A stretch of DNA of 64,000 nucleotides, taken from Luteimonas yindakuii. GTDB lineage: Bacteria > Pseudomonadota > Gammaproteobacteria > Xanthomonadales > Xanthomonadaceae. Positions 35,711 through 47,086 of this stretch are shown here, piece after piece (the first letter of the stretch is position 1; the number at the start of each line of letters is the position of its first letter). The stretch lies in the NCBI RefSeq assembly GCF_004803715.2, contig NZ_CP039383.2, forward strand, positions 2,418,001-2,482,000, written 5' to 3'. Position numbers and translations under genes: made by a program. Below the pieces are notes generated by a model. The model worked only from the letters and a program-made list of their open reading frames with translations. It had not been told where the DNA came from and did not search any database.

Positions 35711-38700
35711 CGGTACGCTCCATCCCCAGCAGCTCGTAGACGTTGCGCATCAGCTCGTTCTCCTGGTAGGGCTTGCCGAGATAGCGCTCCACGCCGATCT
35801 CGAACGCGCGCTGGCGATGCTTGTCGCCGGTGCGCGACGTGATCATCACGATCGGCACCGAGCGCAGACGCCCGTCGGCCTTCATCTGGGTGGCGAGCTC
35901 GTAGCCGTCCATCCGCGGCATCTCGATGTCGAGCAGCATCAGGTCGGGCACGCGCTCGTCGAGGCGCTCGAGCGCGTCGACGCCGTCCTTCGCGGTCACC
36001 ACTTCGAAGTTGTGGCGCTCGAGCACGCGCCCGGTGACCTTGCGCATCGTCACCGAGTCGTCGACCACCATCACCAGCGGTACCTGGCGGCGCTCCGGCA
36101 CGGGGGCCGGCTCGGCCGCGCGTGGCAGCGCCGCCTGGCGACGCACCAGCGGGGCGACGTCGAGGATCACCCGTACGCTGCCGTCGCCCATGATGGTGGC
36201 GCCGAAGATGCCCGGGACCGAGGCGACCTGTGGACCGACCGGCTTCACCACGATCTCGCGGTTGCCGATGATCTGGTCGACGGCGACCGCGGCACGCAGC
36301 TCGCCCGCACCGACCAGCAGCAACGGCACCTGCAGCTGGCCCTCCGCACGTGCGCGTGGCTGGCCGACCAGCTGGCCGAGGTCGTGCAGGACGTACTCGT
36401 CGCCGCCGTAGGCGTAGACGGCGCCCGGCGCGGCGAGATCCTCGCGGCTGATCCGGCCCACGCCGCGCACCGATGCGATCGGGACCGCGAAGCTGGTTTC
36501 GCCGATGCGCACGAATACCGACTGGGTGACCGCAAGCGTCTGCGGCAGGCGCAGGGTGAACGTGGTGCCGGCGTGCTTGCGGGTCTCGATGTCGAGGCTG
36601 CCGCCGAGCTGGCGGACCTCGCTCGCGACCACGTCCATGCCGACGCCGCGGCCGGCCAGGCGGCTGACCTCGTCGGCGGTGGAGAAGCCCGGCTCGAAGA
36701 TCATCGCGTCGAGCGCACTGTTGGCCAGCACGGCGTCGGCATGCACCAGGCCGCGTTCTTCGGCACGGCGGCGGATCGCGCCGCGATCGAGGCCACGGCC
36801 GTCGTCGGCCACTTCGAGCACGACTTCCGAGCCTTCGCGGCGCACCGCGATGCGCACCGTGCCCTCGTCGCCCTTCTTCGCCTTGCGACGCTGCTCGGGC
36901 GTTTCCAGCCCGTGCACCACCGCGTTGCGCAGCATGTGCTCCAGCGGTGCGGTCATGCGCTCGAGCACGTTGCGGTCGAGCTCGCCCTGCGCGCCGTCGA
37001 GCTTGAGCTGCACCTGCTTGCCGGTTTCCTGCGCGGCCTGGCGCACCACGCGGCGCAGGCGCGGCACCAGTGCATCGAACGGCACCATGCGCGTGCGCAT
37101 GAGGCCTTCCTGCAGCTCGGAGCTGACGCGCGACTGCTGCGTCAGCAGGGTCTCGTACTGGCGGGTCAGGTCGTCGAGCGTGCCCTGCAGGCTGGACAGG
37201 TCGGCTGCGGATTCACCCAGCGCACGCGACAGCTGCTGCAGGTTGGAGAAGCGGTCGAGCTCCAGCGGATCGAACGCGGCGTCGCCGGTGTCACCTTCGC
37301 GCTGGAAGCGCGCGATGATCTGCGCTTCGGTCTCGATGTCGAGGCGGCGGAGCTGGTCGCGCAGACGCATGTTCGTCTGCTCCATCTCCCCCATCGCGCC
37401 GCGGAACGCGCCCAGCTGCTGCTCGAGGCGGGCGCGGTAGATCGCCACCTCGCCGGCGTAGTTGACCAGGCGGTCGAGCAGGTCGGCGCGGATGCGCACC
37501 TGTTCCTGCGGCGCGCGCACCTGCGGGTCGTCCTCGAACTCCGGCGCGTCGCCGATCGGTGCGGACAACGGTGCCAGATCGACCTTCGACGGCGAGGCGG
37601 GCGCGGCAGCCCCCTCGGTCGGCGACGCGGCGGTGCTGATGGTCTCGCCACGGGCACGCGCGTCGAACTCCTCGATCAGCCGTTCCGGCAGCCCGACCGC
37701 GCGACGCTCGCCGATGCGGCTGACCATCGCATGCAGCCGGTCGAAACCGCGCTCGAGCAGCGGTACGCCATCGCGGCCGAGCTCGCAACGCTGCTCGACC
37801 ACCGATTCCAGCAGCGATTCCATCGCATGCCCGAGCTCGCCGATGGCCATGATCCCGGCCATCCGCGCACCGCCCTTGATGGTGTGCAGGTTGCGCTGCA
37901 GGCCGACCACCGGCTCGCGTTCACCGGGCTCCTCGCGCAGGCGCGCCAGCAGGCCATCGGAATGGTCGAGCAGGTCGCCACTTTCCTCGACGAAGATGTC
38001 GAGGAGCTCGGCGTCGAGCTCGCGCATATCGAGCGCGAGGTCCGGGTCGGCTTCGCCGGCCTGACTGACCACCGCGTCAAACGCAGGCGCACCGGCATCG
38101 GCATCGGCATCGGCATCGGCTTCGGCTTCGGCTTCGGCTTCGGCTTCGGCTTCGGCATCGACGTCCGCGGCTTCGGCTTCGAGCCTCGCCGATTCCATGC
38201 GCTCGGATTCGGCGCGCTCGGCGGCGGCGCGCTCGGATTCCAGGCGTTCGGATTCGTTCCGTTCGTCCTCAAGACGTTGGGCTTCAAGGCGCTCCGCTTC
38301 TGCACAGTCCGCCGCCTCGAGACGTTTCGCTTCAACACGCTCGCCCTCGAGACGCTCGGCTTCGAGACGTCCGCTTTCAAGCAGCGCGGCTTCAAGGCGT
38401 TCGATCTCGAGCCGTTCGGCCTCGGCACGTTCCGTGGCCAGCTGATCATCGATCGGCGCCGCCTCGGCCTGGTCCTCTTCGACGCCACCGGCTTCGATGC
38501 CGCCGGCGTCAAGACGCTCAGCCTCGAGACGCTCGGCTTCGACACGCTCGGCTTCGACACGCTCGGCTTCGAGACGTTCGGCTTCGACACGTTCGGCCTC
38601 GACACGTTCGGCCTCGAGACGTTCGGCCTCGAGACGTTCGGCCTCGAGACGTTCGGCCTCGAGACGCTCGGCTTCGACACGCTCGGCTTCGACACGTTCG

Positions 38701-41700
38701 GCTTCGAGACGTTCGGCTTCGAGACGTTCGGCTTCGAGACGTTCGGCTTCGAGACGTTCGGCCTCGACACGCTCGGCCTCGAGACGTTCGGCCTCGACAC
38801 GCTCGGCTTCGACACGCTCGGCTTCGACACGTTCGGCTTCGACACGTTCGGCCTCGACACGTTCGGCTTCGAGACGTTCGGCTTCGAGACGTTCGGCTTC
38901 GAGACGTTCGGCTTCGAGACGTTTGGCCTCGACACGCTCGGCTTCGACACGCTCGGCTTCGAGACGTTCGGCTTCGAGACGTTCGGCTTCGAGACGCTCG
39001 GCTTCGAGACGCTCGGCTTCGAGACGCTCAGCCTCGAGACGTTCGGCTTCGAGACGTTCGGCTTCGAGACGTTCGGCCTCTAGACGTTCGGCCTCTAGAC
39101 GTTCGGCCTGGACACGTTCGGCCTCGACACGCTCGGCCTCGACACGCTCGGCCTCGACACGCTCGGCCTCGAGACGCTCGGCTTCGAAGCCTTCATCGGT
39201 GTCGGCAGCGACAACAGTGGCGTCGTCGCCATCGGCACTGGCGCCGAGATACTCGGACAGATCCAGCACGGACAGCTCGCCGCCCGCACCCTCGCCATCG
39301 ATGTCGATCGCCATGCCGGCGTCGTCATCCTCGTCGGCGCCCACTGCCATCGGCGGGGGCTCGGGCAACGCGTCGCGCAGCGCCACCAGGGTGGCGGCGA
39401 GACCGTCGCAACGGCGCACATGCGGATGCGGATCGTGCAGCCCGACAAGAGTGTCGCGCACCAGCGTCGACAGCTCGCGCATGGCTGCCACGCCGTCGAC
39501 GCTGGCCGGCACGCCAGCCGCGTGCAGGCGGCGCGCATAGGCTTCCGCCGGCCACAGCGCCGCGGTCACCATCGGCACTTCGGCCATGGCGAAGGCGCCA
39601 TTCATCGTATGCACGGCGCGCAGCAGGGCGTCGTCGACCTGCGGCACCTCGCGCCCGGTCCAGGCATCGAGCACGGCCAGATGGCCGTTGACCTCGGTAT
39701 CGAGGATTTCCAGCAGCAGCGCATCCACGGCGGCCGGCACGCGTTCGCCTTCGCCATCGTGGCCGGACGTCGCCGGCACGACATCGGCCACCGGCTCCGG
39801 TGCTGCCGATGCAGGGCTCGTGGTGGCCAGGGCTTCTGGCGCCATGACCCGTGCGGCAACGGCGTCGTCCGCCTGCCAGTGTTCCTGCGCCGACGTGACC
39901 GCGGACGGCAGCGTGGCCGGTGCCGGCGGGGTCTCGTCGCCCGCGGCGATGCGCTCGGCGTCGGCCTGCAGGCGCTCGAGATCGACGCGGATCGCGCCCT
40001 GGCCACGCAACGCGGCCTGCAGCTGCGGCAACGCGTAGAACGCCTGGTCGACCATCGCCACGACCGCCGGACTGGCGGCGCGGGTGCCGTCGAGCACGCG
40101 GTTGAGCAGGGTCTCGACCTTCCAGCTGAACTCGCCCAGCGTACGCGCGCCCACCAGGCGGCCACTGCCCTTGAGCGTATGGAACACGCGGCGGATCGGC
40201 CGCAGGCGCTCCAGGTCGTCCGGCTGGTCGCGCCAGGGCGGCAGCAGCCGGTCGAGGTTGTCGATCTCCTCGGCGAATTCCTCGAGGAAGACCTCGCGGA
40301 TCTCGTCGTCGATGTCGTCGTCGGTGACTTCGAAGCCACCGGCGCTGGCCGGCTGTACCGGCGCCGGCGTACTGGCGGCCGCTTGCGGAGCCGCAGGCTG
40401 TGCGACCGGCGCATAGCCGCGGTCGAGGAAGGCCGCGGTGGCGTCGAGCGTGGCCTCGTCGACCGGCGAAGCCGGTTCCACAGCCGCCGGCGCTTCCCCT
40501 GCCAGGTCCTCGGCAGGCAATGGCCAGTAACCCAGTGATTCGAGGCTGGCGCGCGCAATGGCGAGGATCTCGCCGCGATTGGGTCGCTGCTCGCGCAGGG
40601 CCTCGAGGTAGTACTCCAGGCTCGCCAGCGCGTCGGCGAAGGTGTCGAGCTGGCGGCCGTTGGGAACCCGGCGCCGCCCCAGCAGTTCGGTTTCGATGTA
40701 GCGACGGATGCCGGTGATGTAGTCGACCGGTTCCGACAGTTCCAGCATCTGCAGCGCGCCCGCGACTTCCTGCAACAGGCGCGGCACGTCGACCAGCTCG
40801 CCATGTTCCCAGCTGGTCTCGACGAAGGCGACGAAGGCCTGGCGCGCGTCGGCGAAGTTCGCCACCGCCTCGCGCACCACCACTTCCAGCACCTTGCGCG
40901 ACTCGCTGGCCAGCGCATCGGTGTCGTGATCGGAATCGCGGGTACCCAGGCGGGCGACCTGGTCGTCCAGCGAGGCGTCGACGTAGAGCAGCGAGCCGGC
41001 GATGTCGAGCAACACGTCCTCGTCCGCGGCGCGGTCGCCACGCACGATCGCTGCCATCGCCTCGCGCTGCTGCTGCACCACGCCGCGGGCGACGCCCAGG
41101 CCGAGCATGCCCAGCGTGTCGGCCACCTGGCCCAGCGCGTCCACCTGCGGCACCAGCAGGGCGATGTCGGTCGCCTGCGTGCGCAGGTGCAGGTCGAGTG
41201 CATCCTTGACCCGCAGCAGGTCTTCCTTGACCGCGCCGGCCACGGTGTCGAGCAGGGCCCGGTTGCGCCCGCTGAGGCTGCCGCGCGCGTGCTCGACCTC
41301 GGCCTCGGTGGCGTCGTCGCCGTCGAGGCGGAATGCCTCGCGCAGTTCGCGCAGGGTCGGATGGTCGCCGGGCGCTGCCGACACCAGGTACAGCAGCTGG
41401 CGGGTGGGTTCGAGCGCGGTCTCCGGACTCGGCACGCCGAAACCGTCGTCGTGGAACTGGCGGCGGATCTCGCGCACCACGCCGACGAAGCCGTGGCGCA
41501 GCGCCGGCGACGGCGCCAGTGCGCCGGCGTCGAGCGCTTCGAGCACGCGCCCGGCGACCCACAACATGCGCCGCACGGGTTCTTCGGTGCTCAGCGGCAA
41601 CAGCGCATCCATCGCCACGGCAAAGCCACGCGGATCGGCGGGTGCACCGTCTTCGGGCCAGGCCCCAAGGTGCGACGCGACGTCCGCGGCCTGCACGCCC

Positions 41701-42209
41701 GCGCTGCCCTTGCGCTCGGCCTCGGTGACGGTGGCGGCGGCCGGCAGTTCCACCGCCAGCGGCGCCTGCAGGTCCGGCGCGAACAGCACGCTTTCATTGA
41801 GCCCGGACGCGCCGCGCGCCGCGCGCAGCTCGTTCAGCAGCGGCAACAGGACGATCGGGATGTCCTTGTGCCCGCCCTGCAGCCGCTCCAGGTAATCCGG
41901 CAGCAGCACCACCGCGCGCATCAGCGTGGCGCAGGCGGTGTCGCGGTCGGTGGTGGCATCGCGCCCGAGCGCTTCGGCCAGTGCCTCCATCTCCTCGGCG
42001 ACCATCGCCGGGGCGTACAGCTCGACCATGCGCAGGGTGCCCTGCACCTGGTGCAGGTAGCTCGCGCAGAAGCGCATGTGGCTGGTATCGGCGACGTCCT
42101 CGACGAACGCCTCGATCTCGAGCCGCGCCTGGCGCAGGGTTTCATCGAGTTCCGGTTTGACCCAGCCCAGCGTGGTGTAGTCGATCGCGTCGCGGAAGGC
42201 GGTGGTCAT
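35703..42209 (-). CDS. chpA: ChpA: giant hybrid chemotaxis histidine kinase with multiple Hpt domains and a pentapeptide-repeat helix
   Basis: The 2168-residue product starts at the ATG at 42207-42209, with GGAGG upstream. Domains in order: an Hpt-like helical domain with His53 (YLHQVQGT); two further Hpt-like bundles lacking a clear histidine; a canonical Hpt with His677 (VFHTLKGSG); another with His867 (AVHTMNGAF, lysine replaced); a long charged region of about 45 EAER(L/V) pentads (residues about 1009-1234) plus a degenerate tail and an Ala-Glu/Ala-Asp run to about 1371; an Hpt with His1442 (NLHTIKGGA); CheA dimerisation (from about 1565); the ATPase ([30 protein letters not shown]); CheW (about 1900-2020); and a C-terminal receiver with phospho-acceptor Asp2094. 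It phosphorylates PilG/PilH to control type IV pilus motors. Confidence 0.94.
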   Translation of the reverse strand: MTTAFRDAIDYTTLGWVKPELDETLRQARLEIEAFVEDVADTSHMRFCASYLHQVQGTLRMVELYAPAMVAEEMEALAEALGRDATTDRDTACATLMRAVVLLPDYLERLQGGHKDIPIVLLPLLNELRAARGASGLNESVLFAPDLQAPLAVELPAAATVTEAERKGSAGVQAADVASHLGAWPEDGAPADPRGFAVAMDALLPLSTEEPVRRMLWVAGRVLEALDAGALAPSPALRHGFVGVVREIRRQFHDDGFGVPSPETALEPTRQLLYLVSAAPGDHPTLRELREAFRLDGDDATEAEVEHARGSLSGRNRALLDTVAGAVKEDLLRVKDALDLHLRTQATDIALLVPQVDALGQVADTLGMLGLGVARGVVQQQREAMAAIVRGDRAADEDVLLDIAGSLLYVDASLDDQVARLGTRDSDHDTDALASESRKVLEVVVREAVANFADARQAFVAFVETSWEHGELVDVPRLLQEVAGALQMLELSEPVDYITGIRRYIETELLGRRRVPNGRQLDTFADALASLEYYLEALREQRPNRGEILAIARASLESLGYWPLPAEDLAGEAPAAVEPASPVDEATLDATAAFLDRGYAPVAQPAAPQAAASTPAPVQPASAGGFEVTDDDIDDEIREVFLEEFAEEIDNLDRLLPPWRDQPDDLERLRPIRRVFHTLKGSGRLVGARTLGEFSWKVETLLNRVLDGTRAASPAVVAMVDQAFYALPQLQAALRGQGAIRVDLERLQADAERIAAGDETPPAPATLPSAVTSAQEHWQADDAVAARVMAPEALATTSPASAAPEPVADVVPATSGHDGEGERVPAAVDALLLEILDTEVNGHLAVLDAWTGREVPQVDDALLRAVHTMNGAFAMAEVPMVTAALWPAEAYARRLHAAGVPASVDGVAAMRELSTLVRDTLVGLHDPHPHVRRCDGLAATLVALRDALPEPPPMAVGADEDDDAGMAIDIDGEGAGGELSVLDLSEYLGASADGDDATVVAADTDEGFEAERLEAERVEAERVEAERVEAERVQAERLEAERLEAERLEAERLEAERLEAERLEAERLEAERLEAERLEAERLEAERVEAERVEAKRLEAERLEAERLEAERLEAERVEAERVEAERVEAERVEAERVEAERLEAERVEAERLEAERLEAERLEAERLEAERVEAERVEAERLEAERLEAERLEAERLEAERVEAERVEAERLEAERVEAERVEAERLEAERLDAGGIEAGGVEEDQAEAAPIDDQLATERAEAERLEIERLEAALLESGRLEAERLEGERVEAKRLEAADCAEAERLEAQRLEDERNESERLESERAAAERAESERMESARLEAEAADVDAEAEAEAEAEAEADADADADAGAPAFDAVVSQAGEADPDLALDMRELDAELLDIFVEESGDLLDHSDGLLARLREEPGEREPVVGLQRNLHTIKGGARMAGIMAIGELGHAMESLLESVVEQRCELGRDGVPLLERGFDRLHAMVSRIGERRAVGLPERLIEEFDARARGETISTAASPTEGAAAPASPSKVDLAPLSAPIGDAPEFEDDPQVRAPQEQVRIRADLLDRLVNYAGEVAIYRARLEQQLGAFRGAMGEMEQTNMRLRDQLRRLDIETEAQIIARFQREGDTGDAAFDPLELDRFSNLQQLSRALGESAADLSSLQGTLDDLTRQYETLLTQQSRVSSELQEGLMRTRMVPFDALVPRLRRVVRQAAQETGKQVQLKLDGAQGELDRNVLERMTAPLEHMLRNAVVHGLETPEQRRKAKKGDEGTVRIAVRREGSEVVLEVADDGRGLDRGAIRRRAEERGLVHADAVLANSALDAMIFEPGFSTADEVSRLAGRGVGMDVVASEVRQLGGSLDIETRKHAGTTFTLRLPQTLAVTQSVFVRIGETSFAVPIASVRGVGRISREDLAAPGAVYAYGGDEYVLHDLGQLVGQPRARAEGQLQVPLLLVGAGELRAAVAVDQIIGNREIVVKPVGPQVASVPGIFGATIMGDGSVRVILDVAPLVRRQAALPRAAEPAPVPERRQVPLVMVVDDSVTMRKVTGRVLERHNFEVVTAKDGVDALERLDERVPDLMLLDIEMPRMDGYELATQMKADGRLRSVPIVMITSRTGDKHRQRAFEIGVERYLGKPYQENELMRNVYELLGMERTGA
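38512..39190. repeat. In-frame 15-bp tandem repeat (about 45 units) inside chpA
   Basis: About 679 bases consist of 15-bp units such as GCTTCGAGACGTTCG and GCCTCGACACGCTCG on the plus strand, which read EAERL or EAERV in ChpA. Third-position changes (T/C) and the L/V switch distinguish units, and blocks of identical consecutive units show recent duplication. Because 15 is a multiple of three, several other frames stay open too, which creates long spurious reading frames on both strands here. Confidence 0.95.
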
Positions 42210-42400
42210 CGCGCACCTCCACGGGTGCGCGTACCGCCCATGCCGCCGTGATCCGCGAGCGGGTGGCCGGCCACGCGGAGGCCGCCGGGAAGGCCGGCCC
42301 CGGCGCACACCGATGCCGTCGTTTTCGCCACCATGCTCATCTCAACCCCGCGATCTGCTGCACGCACTGCACTGGTCTTCCGCCTGTCCGCCGGCTCGCT

Positions 42401-44422
42401 TCAAACCGGCAGCTTGAAGTCGGCGACCGAGCGACGCAGGTCGGCGGCGAGCTGGGCCAGATTGCCGATCGACTCGGCGGTCTGGCTGGCGCCCTGCGAG
42501 GTCTGCGCGGTGATCGACTGGATCGTGCCCATGGTCTGGGTGATGTTCGACGCCGCCGCCGACTGCTGCTGCGCGGCCTGGGAGATGCCCTGGATGAGGT
42601 CGGCGAGGCTGGTCGACACGCTTTCGATCTCGCCCAGCGCGGTCCCGGCGTCCTCGGCCAGGCGCGCACCGGCGACCACCTCGGACGTCGTCTGTTCCAT
42701 CGAGCTGACCGCCTCGTTGGTATCGCTCTGGATCATCTGCACCAGCGATTCGATGCGCTTGGTCGCGTTCGACGAGCGTTCGGCGAGTCGCTGCACTTCG
42801 TCGGCCACGACCGCGAAGCCGCGACCGGCCTCGCCGGCGGACGCCGCCTGGATCGCCGCGTTCAGCGCCAGGATGTTGGTCTGCTCGGAGATGTCGTTGA
42901 TCAGTTCGACGATCGAGCCGATTTCCTGCGAGCTCTCGCCCAGGCGCTTGATGCGCTTGGAGGTTTCCTGGATCTGGTCGCGGATCGAGTCCATGCCGGC
43001 GATCGTCTCGCGCACCACGCCCGCACCCTTGGTCGCGATCTGCACCGAGCGCTGCGCCACGTCGGCGGATTCCGCGGAGTTGCGCGACACCTGGTTGATG
43101 CTCTGCGCCATCTCGTTGATGCGGTCCGACGCGGAGGTGATCTCGCGGGCCTGGTGCTCGGCCGCCTCGGCCAGGTGCATCGCGGTGGCCTGGGTTTCCT
43201 GCGCGCTGGCCGAGACCTGCACCGAGGTGTCGTTGATCGTCTGCACCAGGTTGCGCAGCTGCTCGACGGCGAAGTTGATCGAGTCGGCGATCGCGCCGGT
43301 CATGTCCTCGGTGACCGTGGCCTTGACCGTGAGGTCGCCCTCTGCGAGCGAACCCATTTCGTCCAGCAGGCGCATGATCGCCTCCTGGTTGCGGTTGTTG
43401 AGTTCGAGCGAGGTGGCGTAGCGCTCGCGCTGGGCGCGGTTGAGCTCGTACAGCAGGCCGACGATGGCGAGGATCGTCACCAGGCCGAACACGATGCTGA
43501 TCCAGATGTTGCCGAGCACGCTGCGGTCGGACATCGAACCGAACGTGGTGAAGGCCTGGAACAGGTGCTCGCTGTCGGCCAGCAGCTGGTCGGAGCCGGC
43601 AGTCAGCTGCGCCGCCGCGGACTGCGCGCCGAACACCGCCGGGGCGGCGGCGAGGATCGCGTCGAGGTCCTGCTTCATCTGCGTCCACAGCTCGGTGGAC
43701 TGGCCGAGCGCGGCCACCGCGCCGGCGTTGGACAGCGCCTGCACGTTCATCGCCTCGTCGCCCGCGCGCAGGCCGTCGAGGACCTGCTCGAACACGCCGA
43801 CGTCGCGCGCCAGCGCCTCGCCGGCGTTGGCGGCCCCGGGGCCACCGGCCTGGATCTCGGTCACCCGGCGCGCCATCGTCGAGGCCAGCACCACCTGGCG
43901 CAGCGCGATGTAGATCTGCGAGGCCGGCGAACCGCTGGTGGACATCGCGCGCACCAGCTCGTCGAGCTGGGCCTGCAGCTGCGGCACCCGCTGGGTGAAG
44001 CGGTTGGCGTTGCCGGCGAAGGCCAGCACCGCCTGCTCGCCCGCGATCACCTGCTGCGCGCTCTTCTCCAGCGGCGCCCAGGTGCGGGTGACCGTATCGA
44101 TCGGCCCGGAGACGCCGGTGGTGCCGCCGAAGGTCGCGTTGAGGTTGGCGATGTCGCCATCGATCTGCGCCTTGGTCGCCTTGAAGGCGGCGTAGGCATC
44201 GCCTTCCCCGGCGACGCCCTCGCGGCCCTGGATCGCAAGCCGCTGCGAGTTCACCTGCAGGCTCGACGCCGCCGTGCTCGCGCCACCCAGGCGCGACGCC
44301 TTCCAGATCGCGAAGCCGGTGTTGGCGACGACGATCAGCAGCGCGACCGCCAGCAGCGCCAGCCAGAAGTTGGTGCCGAGCTTGCGCCCCGTGCCGGCGA
44401 CATTGTCCATTGCAGTACTCAT
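42401..44422 (-). CDS. pilJ: PilJ: methyl-accepting chemoreceptor of the Pil-Chp system
   Basis: The 673-residue receptor has an N-terminal membrane helix ([20 protein letters not shown]) and a periplasmic domain of about 270 residues with PilJ-type helices. A second helix ([20 protein letters not shown]), a HAMP segment ([19 protein letters not shown]) and the cytoplasmic signalling coiled coil follow. The receptor tip is near perfect: [20 protein letters not shown] then [20 protein letters not shown]. PilJ clusters at cell poles and senses pilus retraction or surface signals, coupling through PilI to ChpA. The gap to chpA is 191 bases and holds no pilK methyltransferase gene. Confidence 0.95.
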   Translation of the reverse strand: MSTAMDNVAGTGRKLGTNFWLALLAVALLIVVANTGFAIWKASRLGGASTAASSLQVNSQRLAIQGREGVAGEGDAYAAFKATKAQIDGDIANLNATFGGTTGVSGPIDTVTRTWAPLEKSAQQVIAGEQAVLAFAGNANRFTQRVPQLQAQLDELVRAMSTSGSPASQIYIALRQVVLASTMARRVTEIQAGGPGAANAGEALARDVGVFEQVLDGLRAGDEAMNVQALSNAGAVAALGQSTELWTQMKQDLDAILAAAPAVFGAQSAAAQLTAGSDQLLADSEHLFQAFTTFGSMSDRSVLGNIWISIVFGLVTILAIVGLLYELNRAQRERYATSLELNNRNQEAIMRLLDEMGSLAEGDLTVKATVTEDMTGAIADSINFAVEQLRNLVQTINDTSVQVSASAQETQATAMHLAEAAEHQAREITSASDRINEMAQSINQVSRNSAESADVAQRSVQIATKGAGVVRETIAGMDSIRDQIQETSKRIKRLGESSQEIGSIVELINDISEQTNILALNAAIQAASAGEAGRGFAVVADEVQRLAERSSNATKRIESLVQMIQSDTNEAVSSMEQTTSEVVAGARLAEDAGTALGEIESVSTSLADLIQGISQAAQQQSAAASNITQTMGTIQSITAQTSQGASQTAESIGNLAQLAADLRRSVADFKLPV

Positions 44423-44454
44423 GGAATAACCCCTGGTGTGTAGCGGTGCGGCGG

Positions 44455-45009
44455 TCAGGCCGCGGCTTGTCTGAACTCCGGCGTGCGGGTCAGCCGGTCA
44501 AGGCTGAAGATCCCCCACTCGTGGTCGCCGAGGCGGAACGCGCGATCGACGAAATGCGCGTAGCGTCCCTGCGCCAGCGCTTCGGCCGGCACTTCGTTGG
44601 TTTCGTGGAAGCTGCGCTGCCCGAACAGTTCGTCGATGGTGACGGCAACGTCGCCGCCGGCCTGGCGCACCACCAGCATGCGCTGGCTCTCGTGCAGCAC
44701 GGTGCGCTCGCCTTCGAGGAACTGCTTGAGGTCGACGATCGGCAGCAGGTTGCCGCGCACGTTGGCCACGCCGAGCATCCAGCCCTGTGCGCCGGGCACC
44801 GGGGTGATCTGCGGCAGCGGCAGGATCTCGATGACCTCGTCGAAGTTCGACGCCAGCCGGCGCGCACCGATGCGGTAACCGACGCCGCGCCACAGGCCCG
44901 GCGCATCCAGCCGCTCGGGCAGGCCGGCTTCATGGGCGAGGCTGCGCCGCTCGTAGTCGAGCAGCAGCGCGAAGGCATCAGCCGCCCCCGTGCGCTCCGT
45001 GGCGCTCAT
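44455..45009 (-). CDS. pilI: PilI: CheW-like coupling protein
   Basis: The 184-residue protein has an N-terminal helix ([20 protein letters not shown]) and a CheW domain: [70 protein letters not shown]. It tethers PilJ to ChpA. It overlaps pilH by ATGA and ends 32 bases before pilJ. Confidence 0.94.
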   Translation of the reverse strand: MSATERTGAADAFALLLDYERRSLAHEAGLPERLDAPGLWRGVGYRIGARRLASNFDEVIEILPLPQITPVPGAQGWMLGVANVRGNLLPIVDLKQFLEGERTVLHESQRMLVVRQAGGDVAVTIDELFGQRSFHETNEVPAEALAQGRYAHFVDRAFRLGDHEWGIFSLDRLTRTPEFRQAAA

Positions 45010-45377
45010 GCGTCGGCGCCGAGCAGCTCGTTGATCTGGGCGACCAGCGCCCCTTCTTCCGGCGGCTTGACGATGTAGCCCTTGGCGCCCTGGCGCATGC
45101 CCCAGGCCTTGTCGGTCTCCATGCCCTTGGTGCTGACGATCAGCACCGGGATGGCGCCGGTGGCGCTGTCGCGCGACAGCGCGCGCGTGGCCTGGAACCC
45201 GTTCATGCCGGGCAGCACCACGTCCATCAGCACCAGGTCGGGCAGCTCGCGGCGCGCGACCTCGATGCCTTCCTCGGCGCTCGATGCGGTGAGCACCTGG
45301 TGCCCGTGACGCTGGAGCAGCTGGGTGAGGACCGCCGTGTCGGTGGGCGAGTCCTCGATCAACAGAATGCGTGCCAT
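45006..45377 (-). CDS. pilH: PilH: single-domain response regulator
   Basis: The 123-residue CheY-like receiver has LLIEDSPTDTAVLTQLLQRHG, phospho-acceptor Asp in LVLMDVVLPGMNGFQ, the threonine/serine switch in VLIVSTKGMETD and Lys in YIVKPPEEG. PilH in Pseudomonas favours pilus retraction or acts as a phosphate sink for PilG. It sits 17 bases after pilG and overlaps pilI by ATGA. Confidence 0.94.
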   Translation of the reverse strand: MARILLIEDSPTDTAVLTQLLQRHGHQVLTASSAEEGIEVARRELPDLVLMDVVLPGMNGFQATRALSRDSATGAIPVLIVSTKGMETDKAWGMRQGAKGYIVKPPEEGALVAQINELLGADA

Positions 45378-45394
45378 GGTCCCTGTCCCCCCGG

Positions 45395-45796
45395 TCAGGT
45401 GTTGACGTGCTTGCGGATCGCGTCGAGGAGTTCCTCGCGCGTGAACGGCTTGGTGACGTACTGCTCGGAGCCGACGATGCGCCCGCGTGCCTTGTCGAAC
45501 AGCCCGTCCTTGGATGACAGCATGATCACCGGCGTCTGCCGGAAGACCTGGTTGTTCTTGATCAGCGCGCAGGTCTGATACCCGTCGAGCCTGGGCATCA
45601 TGATGTCGACGAAGATGATCTGCGGCTTGTGGTCGGCGATCTTGGCCAATGCCTCGAAGCCGTCGACCGCGGTCACCACCTCGGCACCTTCGCGCTTGAG
45701 CAGGGTCTCGGCGGTCCTGCGGATGGTTTTCGAGTCGTCGATCACCATCACCCGCAAGCCGTCCAGGCTCCCGGCGCGTTTCTCGTCCTGCGTCAT
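45395..45796 (-). CDS. pilG: PilG: single-domain response regulator, first gene of the Pil-Chp operon
   Basis: The 133-residue receiver has VMVIDDSKTIRRTAETLLKR, phospho-acceptor Asp in IIFVDIMMPRLDGYQ, VIMLSSKDGLFDKAR and YVTKPFTREELLDAIRKHV. The start at 45794-45796 (MTQDEKRAG) is preceded by GGGGAAG; an upstream in-frame ATG at 45841 is unlikely. PilG drives PilB-dependent pilus extension and cAMP signalling in Pseudomonas. The 200 bases to gshB must contain divergent promoters; I see no clear sigma-54 site. Confidence 0.94.
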   Translation of the reverse strand: MTQDEKRAGSLDGLRVMVIDDSKTIRRTAETLLKREGAEVVTAVDGFEALAKIADHKPQIIFVDIMMPRLDGYQTCALIKNNQVFRQTPVIMLSSKDGLFDKARGRIVGSEQYVTKPFTREELLDAIRKHVNT

Positions 45797-45996
45797 GCTC
45801 TTGCTTCCCCTGGGCGCGGCGCGGAATGCGTTCCGATTCACCGCTGCGACGGGCTTTATACCCCAGCCGGCCAGCAGAGTGTCAAGCGAAGTTCGCAGGC
45901 TCTTTGCGCATGTCGCCGGTGAACAGGCACTGGCGACGCCGCGGTGCGGTGGATGCGCCTGTTACCATCGCGGGCCCGACCTCCGTACCGCATGCC

Positions 45997-46968
45997 ATGC
46001 ATTCCGAAGTCGTCGTCGTGATGGACCCGATCGGGTCGATCAGGATCGCCAAGGATTCGACCTTCGCGATGCTGCTGGAAGCGCAGCGGCGCGGTCTGCG
46101 CCTCTCGTATGTCGTGCCCGGCGGGCTGTCGGTTGCCAATGGCGTGGCGCAGGCGCGGCTGGCGCCGCTGACGGTGCGCGATGACCCCGCCGGCTGGTAC
46201 GAACTGGGACCGGAGTCACATCGTGCGCTGGGTCCTGGCGATCTCGTGCTGATGCGCAAGGATCCGCCGGTCGACGCCGAGTTCCTGCATGACACGCACA
46301 TCCTGTCGCTGGCGCAGCGCGCCGGTGCGCGCGTGGTCAACGATCCGCAGGGCCTGCGCGACATGAACGAGAAGCTCGCCGCGCTCGAGTTCCCGCAGTG
46401 CTGTCCGCCGAGCCTCGTGAGTCGCGAGGCACGCGCGCTCAAGGCGTTCGTGCACGAGCACGGCGAGGCCGTGGTGAAGCCGCTCGACGGCATGGGCGGA
46501 CGGTCGATCTTCCGCACCCGCGCCGGTGACCCGAACCTCAACGTCATCCTCGAAACGCTGACCGGAGGCGACCAGTCGCTGGTGGTGGCGCAGCGCTACC
46601 TGCCGGAGATCGTCGACGGCGACAAGCGCATCCTCCTCGTGGACGGTGAACCGGTCGACTATTGCCTGGCGCGGATCCCGCAGGGCGACGAGTTCCGCGG
46701 CAACCTCGCCGCCGGTGGCCGCGGCGAAGGCCGGCCGCTGACCGCGCGCGACCGCTGGATCGCCGCCCAGGTCGGTCCGGAACTGAAACGGCGCGGCATG
46801 GTGTTCGTCGGCCTCGACGTGATCGGCGACTGGCTGACCGAGGTCAACGTCACCAGCCCCACCTGCATCCGCGAACTCGACGCGCAGTTCGGGCTCAACA
46901 TCGCCGGCATGCTGTTCGACGCGCTGGAGCGCACTGCCGGACAGCCGCACGCCGGTACCCCGGACTGA
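45997..46968 (+). CDS. gshB: Glutathione synthetase GshB
   Basis: GshB joins gamma-glutamylcysteine and glycine using ATP. The 323-residue ATP-grasp enzyme opens with VVVVMDPIGSIRIAKDSTFA, followed by LMRKDPPVDAEFLHDTHILS, VVNDPQGLRDMNEKLA, the glycine-rich loop KPLDGMGGRSIFR, and the metal site FVGLDVIGDWLTEVNVTSPT. The ATG at 45997 gives the family-standard start. Divergent from pilG, followed by a TonB gene; this tonB-gshB-pilG arrangement also exists in Pseudomonas aeruginosa. Confidence 0.95.
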   Translation: MHSEVVVVMDPIGSIRIAKDSTFAMLLEAQRRGLRLSYVVPGGLSVANGVAQARLAPLTVRDDPAGWYELGPESHRALGPGDLVLMRKDPPVDAEFLHDTHILSLAQRAGARVVNDPQGLRDMNEKLAALEFPQCCPPSLVSREARALKAFVHEHGEAVVKPLDGMGGRSIFRTRAGDPNLNVILETLTGGDQSLVVAQRYLPEIVDGDKRILLVDGEPVDYCLARIPQGDEFRGNLAAGGRGEGRPLTARDRWIAAQVGPELKRRGMVFVGLDVIGDWLTEVNVTSPTCIRELDAQFGLNIAGMLFDALERTAGQPHAGTPD

Positions 46969-47086
46969 CGCCGGTGCGCGCCAAGCAGTGTCGAAAGGGG
47001 CGTACCTGCGCGCACGTAACGTGCGCACGGGCCAGTTCGTCCGACCGGCGCGCCACCGCGTGCACGCGTGCCGCACGGCATCCGCA

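Noticed and set aside
35325..39083. Plus-strand open frame of about 1250 codons opposite chpA.
   Set aside because: It is the antisense shadow of chpA. The 15-bp repeat keeps other frames open, there is no ribosome site or family similarity, and its repeat reads TFGFETFG, a direct mirror of EAER codons.
38512..39190. Regular short repeats that could suggest a CRISPR array.
   Set aside because: Units are 15 bp with no spacers, lie inside an open frame, and translate as EAER(L/V); there are no cas genes nearby.
45797..45996. Sigma-54 promoter in the pilG-gshB divergent gap.
   Set aside because: No GG-N10-GC pair matching the -24/-12 consensus could be found on either strand by eye.
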